A stretch of 64,000 bases of DNA from DASTFY01 sp963829955 (lineage in GTDB: Bacteria; Actinomycetota; Acidimicrobiia; Acidimicrobiales; Ilumatobacteraceae), in NCBI GenBank assembly GCA_963829955.1, contig CAWHKS010000013.1, positions 62,001-126,000 on the forward strand, in the 5' to 3' direction. This document shows, piece by piece, positions 60,115 through 64,000 of the stretch (position 1 is the first letter of the stretch; each line of letters begins with the position of its first letter). The position numbers were made by a program, and so were the translations under genes. Under the pieces are notes generated by a model that saw only the letters and a program-made list of their open reading frames with translations, was not told the DNA's origin and did no database searches.

Positions 60115-61284
60115 TCAGCCGCAGGCGGCGTTCGGGTCCGGAATGGTCCCGATGGCCGCCGAGGTGGGCGGCGCCAGAGCGGCTGCCTCTTGGCCGGCCG
60201 GGACGCCGGGGGCCGGCGGCATGGCCGAGCCGTCGGCGTTGGTGCTCGGCGGGGCGACGCTCGTGGTGGCCGCCTCGGGGGGCTTGCCGCCGAAGAACGT
60301 CAGCAGAGCCCGGGCCTCCTCCTCGTCCATGCGCAGCACGGCGGCGTCACCCACGGTGTCGGGGTTGGCGGGCAGCGTGAAGGACGCGATGTCGGCCGTC
60401 CCCAGCGCGGCCAGGCGGTCGGCCAGTGACGCCAGGTCCAGCGAGGCGTCCGGGTGGACCGCGCCGAGCGCGGCCTTCAGCAGGTCGGACACCGCCAGTG
60501 GGTTCTGGTTGATGGTGGCGAACGCCTTCGCGGCGGCACGACGGATGAAGTCCTGCTGGCGGCTCATGCGGCCGAAGTCCGACGATTCGTCCTCGCGCCA
60601 GCGGCCGTTGATCTCCTGCGAGAAGTGCCGTGACCGCACGTAGGCCAGGGCTGAGGTGCCGTCGAGCGTGACGCAGCCCGGCTCGTTGATGCGCAGGCCG
60701 GTGTTCTTGTCGCGGGTCGGGAGGTCGAAGTAGATGGTGACGCCGCCCAGCGCGTCGATGAGGTCCTTGAAGCCGTAGAAATCGACGTCGACGAAGTGGT
60801 GGATCGGGATACCGAGGCTCTGCTCCACCGTCTCGATGAGGACGTCGTTGCCCTTGGAGTAGGCAGAGTTGATGCGGTTGGAGTCCCCCGTCCCCGCGAT
60901 TGGCACCCACAGGTCCCGCGGGATGGAGAGGATGGCGGCGTTGCCCGTCTTCGGGTCGAACCGCATCACCATGATCGTGTCGGAGCGCCGCCCCGGCGCA
61001 TCGCCCTCGGTGCCCATGGAGCCGAAGTCGGCGGCCGTGGGATCGGCCCCCTCCCGGGTGTCCGAGCCCACCAGCAGGTAGTTCTCGGTGGTCTGCGGGG
61101 TCTCCTTCTTCGTCAACGCCGTGCCCGTCTCGGCCCGCTCGACCGTGGCGAGCGTGGCTGACAGGTTTGCCACCCCGGCGGTCCCCACCGCCAGGGTCGT
61201 CACGGCAAACACCCCGAGACCGGCCAGGAGCCGGCGCGGCACGGTGGAGCGCGGGCGCGCCGGACGGGACATGGGGGTGTACAC
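60115..61284 (-). CDS. LytR-CpsA-Psr (LCP) family wall-glycan ligase
   Basis: 389 aa from GTG 61284 (an ATG four codons later is equally possible). One membrane helix (about 18-38) and an outside LCP domain with GSDTREG, RSDTIMVMRFDP, LSIPRDLWV, RINSAYSKG and AYVRSRHF...GRMSRQQDFI, whose Arg/Asp residues bind the lipid pyrophosphate. LCP enzymes attach lipid-linked polysaccharides to peptidoglycan (arabinogalactan in mycobacteria). The C-terminal Ala/Pro-rich tail is probably disordered. It would be the last step for glycans made by this locus. Confidence 0.93.
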   Translation of the reverse strand: MYTPMSRPARPRSTVPRRLLAGLGVFAVTTLAVGTAGVANLSATLATVERAETGTALTKKETPQTTENYLLVGSDTREGADPTAADFGSMGTEGDAPGRRSDTIMVMRFDPKTGNAAILSIPRDLWVPIAGTGDSNRINSAYSKGNDVLIETVEQSLGIPIHHFVDVDFYGFKDLIDALGGVTIYFDLPTRDKNTGLRINEPGCVTLDGTSALAYVRSRHFSQEINGRWREDESSDFGRMSRQQDFIRRAAAKAFATINQNPLAVSDLLKAALGAVHPDASLDLASLADRLAALGTADIASFTLPANPDTVGDAAVLRMDEEEARALLTFFGGKPPEAATTSVAPPSTNADGSAMPPAPGVPAGQEAAALAPPTSAAIGTIPDPNAACG

Positions 61285-61338
61285 GGCTCGCTCAGGCTAG
61301 CGGCGCACTCCCAGGGGAAGGTGGCGCACCCGCCTCGC

Positions 61339-62124
61339 TCAGGCGGGCCGGAGGTGGATGACGTCCCCGGCAAGGACCAGCTGCTCGGTTCCGTCGGCCA
61401 GGCGTACCATCAGGCCGTCGGCGGTGACGTCGACCGCGGTGCCCGAGAGCACACGGTTGCCGAGGTCGACCCGCACGGTACGGCCGAGCGTGTCGAGACG
61501 GCTTCGGTAGCGGGCGCGGAGCTCGTCCGGGTCGGCGGCCCAGAGCTCGAGCAGCGGCGCCAGGTCGGCGAGGAGGCGATCGAGGAGGACGTGCCGGTCG
61601 ACCGGACGCCCACCGAGCTCCTCGAGCGTGATGGCGCGAGCCGCGACCTCCTCCGGCGGCTCGGCCCAACCGACGTTCAGGCCGATGCCCACCACCACGC
61701 CCGACAGCGTGAGCGGGTCGTCGCGGTCGGTGACACCCTCGGCCAGCACGCCCGCCAGCTTCCGCTCGCCGGCCATGAGGTCGTTCGGCCATTTCAGCTC
61801 GGGAGTCGCGCCGGCCTGCGCGGCGACCGCGCTCTGCGCGGCGAGGGCCACGGCCCACAGGGCCCCATGGACGACGGCCGTGGGCTCCGGGCGGAGCAGG
61901 ATCGAGCACAGCAGCGCACTCCCCGGCGGCGCCTGCCAGGACCTTCCGAGCCTTCCCCGGCCTGCTGTCTGGTGGTCTGCGACGAGGACGGTGCCGTGCG
62001 CGGCGCCCGAGCGGGCCTGCGCGACGAGGTCCGCATTGGTCGACCCGGTCTCCGCCACCCAGGTCACCGCGAAGGGCTCGGGCCACCCTCGCGCTGACGA
62101 CGGGGTGGCGGCCGGGGCGCTCAC
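61339..62124 (-). CDS. birA: Biotin--[acetyl-CoA carboxylase] ligase
   Basis: 261 aa, GTG start at 62124. BirA/LplA catalytic domain: GSTNADLVAQARSG, GRGRLGRSW (biotinyl-AMP binding), KWPNDLMAGERKLAGVL and the C-terminal SH3-like domain. The N-terminal DNA-binding domain of E. coli BirA is absent, so it is a ligase only. It diverges from the carboxylase gene with 20 bp between starts, and that carboxylase carries the biotin-attachment Lys the ligase modifies. Confidence 0.95.
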   Translation of the reverse strand: MSAPAATPSSARGWPEPFAVTWVAETGSTNADLVAQARSGAAHGTVLVADHQTAGRGRLGRSWQAPPGSALLCSILLRPEPTAVVHGALWAVALAAQSAVAAQAGATPELKWPNDLMAGERKLAGVLAEGVTDRDDPLTLSGVVVGIGLNVGWAEPPEEVAARAITLEELGGRPVDRHVLLDRLLADLAPLLELWAADPDELRARYRSRLDTLGRTVRVDLGNRVLSGTAVDVTADGLMVRLADGTEQLVLAGDVIHLRPA

Positions 62125-62144
62125 CGCACCAACATACGGCCTCG

Positions 62145-63926
62145 ATGTTGCAGAAGATCCTCATCGCCAACCGCGGCGAGATCGCGGTGCGGGTCATCCG
62201 CGCCTGCCGCGAGCTCGGCATCGGCTCGGTGGCCGTGTACTCCGAGCTCGACCGGGACGCCCTCCACGTGCGGTTGGCAGACGAGGCCTATGCGCTCGGG
62301 GGCCAGACCGCGGCCGAGAGCTACCTGAACACGGAGGCCATCCTCGACGCGCTCACCAAGAGCGGCGCCGACGGGGTGCACCCCGGGTACGGCTTCTTCT
62401 CGGAGAACGCCGACTTCGCCCGTGCCATCACCGATCGCGGGGTGGCGTTCATCGGACCACCGCCCGAAGCCATCGTCGAGATGGGCGACAAGGTCTCCTC
62501 CCGTCTCGCCGCCATGCGGGGCGGCGTGGCCTGTGTCCCGGGCACGACCGAGTTCATCACCGACCCGGAGGAGGTCCGGGCGTTCGGCGAGTCCAACGGC
62601 TGGCCGCTGGCCATCAAGGCCGCGTACGGGGGCGGCGGCCGCGGCATGAAGGTGGTCCAGTCGCCCGAGGACGTCGAGTCGGCGGTCGAGTCCGCCCGGC
62701 GGGAGGCCAAGTCGTACTTCGGTCGGGACGAGATCTACCTCGAGCGCTACCTGACCTGGCCGCGCCACATCGAGATGCAGATCGTCGGCGACAAGCACGG
62801 GGACGTGGTCTGGATCTCCGATCGTGACTGCTCGGCGCAGCGTCGTCACCAGAAGCTGGTGGAAGAGAGCCCCGCGCCGGACTTCCCCGATGAGCTGCGG
62901 TACGCCATGGGCGAAGCGGCGGTCAAGGTGGCCAAGGCCGTCGGCTACTACAACGCGGGCACCGTCGAGTTCATCTACCAGGACGGCGAGTTCTTCTTCC
63001 TCGAGATGAACACCCGACTCCAGGTCGAGCACCCGGTCACGGAGATGATCACGGGCATCGACCTGGTCGAGTGGCAGGTACGGGTGGCTTCGGGCGAGGC
63101 GCTGCCGATGTCGCAGGACGAAGTGCTCGCCCAACGCCGCGGTCACGCCATCGAGATCCGCATCAACGCCGAGAACCCGGCCGGCGGCCGGTTCCTGCCC
63201 AGCCCCGGCACCATCACCCGGCTCACGGCCCCCGACGGGTTCGGCACCCGCTTCGACGGCGGCTACGAGAGCGGCGACACCATCAGCCAGTACTACGACA
63301 ACCTGATCGGCAAGCTCGTCGTGTGGGGCCGGGACCGGCCGGTGGCCATCGCCCGGGCCGTGAGGGCGCTGGAGGAGATGGTGGTCGAGGGCGTGGCGAC
63401 GACGATCCCCGCCGACCTGGCCATCCTGCGCCACCCAGACTTTCATGCGGCCACGCACTCCACGAAGTGGGTGGAGGAGTCACTCGATCTCACCGGCGTC
63501 GAGGCCGCGAAGGCGCCGGCGGTTGCGCCGCCGTCCGAGGACGGTGCCGCACCGCTCGTCGAGCGCTCCACGACGGTGGAGGTGGACGGTCGCCGGTTCG
63601 CTGTGACGATGTGGGTGCCCGAGGCGACTCCGGTGCTGGCCGGCGCTGCGGCGGCCCCGGCCCGCAAGCCGGCGCGTGCCTCGTCCGGAGGTGGCGCGGC
63701 TGCCATCGGGACCGGAGAGGTCACCGTGCCGATGCAGGGGACGATCGTCAAGGTCCTTGTCGAGGTGGGCACGAAGGTCGAGGTCGGCCAGCCCATCGTC
63801 ATCCTCGAAGCCATGAAGATGGAGAACCAGATCCAGGCCGAGATCGCCGGCACCGTCACCAAGGTCAAGGTGGCTCCCGGCGACACCGTCGGCTCCGGCG
63901 ACATCGTGGTCGTGATCGAGGCGTAG
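62145..63926 (+). CDS. accA3: Acyl-CoA carboxylase alpha chain (biotin carboxylase + biotin carrier)
   Basis: 593 aa. Biotin carboxylase domain (about 1-450) starts MLQKILIANRGEIAVRVIRA, with ATP-grasp GGGGRGMKVV and FFFLEMNTRLQVEHPVTE; a linker rich in Ala/Pro (about 455-520); and a biotinyl domain with EAMKMEN (Lys558). This is the AccA3/BccA type, which loads CO2 on biotin for acetyl- or propionyl-CoA carboxylase beta chains (not in the window). It supplies malonyl- and methylmalonyl-CoA for lipids. The symbol is by analogy with M. tuberculosis. Confidence 0.93.
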   Translation: MLQKILIANRGEIAVRVIRACRELGIGSVAVYSELDRDALHVRLADEAYALGGQTAAESYLNTEAILDALTKSGADGVHPGYGFFSENADFARAITDRGVAFIGPPPEAIVEMGDKVSSRLAAMRGGVACVPGTTEFITDPEEVRAFGESNGWPLAIKAAYGGGGRGMKVVQSPEDVESAVESARREAKSYFGRDEIYLERYLTWPRHIEMQIVGDKHGDVVWISDRDCSAQRRHQKLVEESPAPDFPDELRYAMGEAAVKVAKAVGYYNAGTVEFIYQDGEFFFLEMNTRLQVEHPVTEMITGIDLVEWQVRVASGEALPMSQDEVLAQRRGHAIEIRINAENPAGGRFLPSPGTITRLTAPDGFGTRFDGGYESGDTISQYYDNLIGKLVVWGRDRPVAIARAVRALEEMVVEGVATTIPADLAILRHPDFHAATHSTKWVEESLDLTGVEAAKAPAVAPPSEDGAAPLVERSTTVEVDGRRFAVTMWVPEATPVLAGAAAAPARKPARASSGGGAAAIGTGEVTVPMQGTIVKVLVEVGTKVEVGQPIVILEAMKMENQIQAEIAGTVTKVKVAPGDTVGSGDIVVVIEA

Positions 63927-63956
63927 CGCCGCGGGGCCGCGCGGGCTGCGGTCAGG

Positions 63957-64000
63957 TCAGGTGAGCGAGGCGGTGAGCTGGAAGCTGGCGTCGCTGTTGG
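63957..64000 (-). CDS. C-terminal tail of a gene beyond the window (tentative)
   Basis: On the minus strand the last 14 codons before a TGA at 63957 read NSDASFQLTASLT and leave the window at 64000. A convergent gene ending 31 bp after accA3 is plausible, but so little sequence is visible that neither frame nor family can be confirmed. Confidence 0.3.
   Translation of the reverse strand, partial: NSDASFQLTASLT

Overview
This is chromosomal DNA from a high-GC actinobacterium, most likely from or near the class Acidimicrobiia; no search was run. The signs are very high GC throughout, many GTG starts and GTGA/ATGA gene overlaps, coenzyme F420 genes (cofD, cofE), and actinobacterial families (DUF3499, DUF5719, PTPS-related membrane proteins, Trm112-like, AccA3-type carboxylase). 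Several genes have a TAnnnT box 6-8 bases before the start codon, as in leaderless transcription. I saw no rRNA, tRNA, CRISPR array, insertion sequence, prophage or plasmid function. About 60 genes are packed tightly; the largest gap, about 250 bp, lies around 47.5 kb.

Layout. 0-12 kb is metabolic and accessory: a DinB-like protein (cut by the window edge), a cupredoxin and a DUF2330 protein, then a minus-strand aromatic catabolism operon (FAH-family enzyme, molybdenum hydroxylase large subunit without its partner subunits, HpaB-type flavin monooxygenase, HpaH-type hydratase). An HbpS/GlcG protein diverges from it. Next come a diiron protein, a truncated acyltransferase remnant, a D-aminoacylase-like amidohydrolase and an alpha/beta hydrolase. 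12-18 kb holds an ECF cobalt/nickel importer (cbiM, PDGLE protein, cbiQ, cbiO), a large FtsX-like permease and a methyltransferase. 18-28 kb has a secreted protein, truncated hemoglobin, O-methyltransferase, enoyl-CoA hydratase and the conserved block secA-prfB-ftsE-ftsX-M23 peptidase (secretion, termination, septal wall hydrolysis). 28-34 kb has a HAD hydrolase, a frameshifted comF, ahcY and a sugar-phosphate operon (manB, Trm112-like, Pgi/Pmi). 34-43 kb has a large PTPS-related membrane protein, CPBP protease, DUF3499, ftsH, a DrrAB-type exporter and an anchored thioredoxin.

43-61 kb is an envelope-polysaccharide region: a 1,093-aa glycosyltransferase 2/membrane protein, DUF5719 (frameshifted), a Wzx-like flippase, GT4 glycosyltransferases, a nucleotidyltransferase, two epimerases and a LytR-CpsA-Psr ligase. 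F420 genes cofD and cofE sit inside it. 61-64 kb has birA diverging from accA3, the biotin ligase next to a substrate. From memory, the order resembles the M. tuberculosis Rv3248c-Rv3285 region (sahH, SIS protein, manB, DUF3499, fbiA, fbiB, mannose-1-phosphate guanylyltransferase, LCP, birA, accA3).

The most unusual signal is a repeated intergenic element of about 125 bp, present twice (6911-7037 and 51147-51270, roughly 87% identical by eye). Both copies lie between co-directional genes, fold into the same two stem-loops and carry the next gene's GTG start codon inside the second stem. A different element at 53.6 kb shares its opening box. Other points are two single-base frameshifts (comF, DUF5719), a truncated acyltransferase, a perfect 26-bp palindrome upstream of ahcY and an 18-bp-arm palindrome at 18.05 kb.
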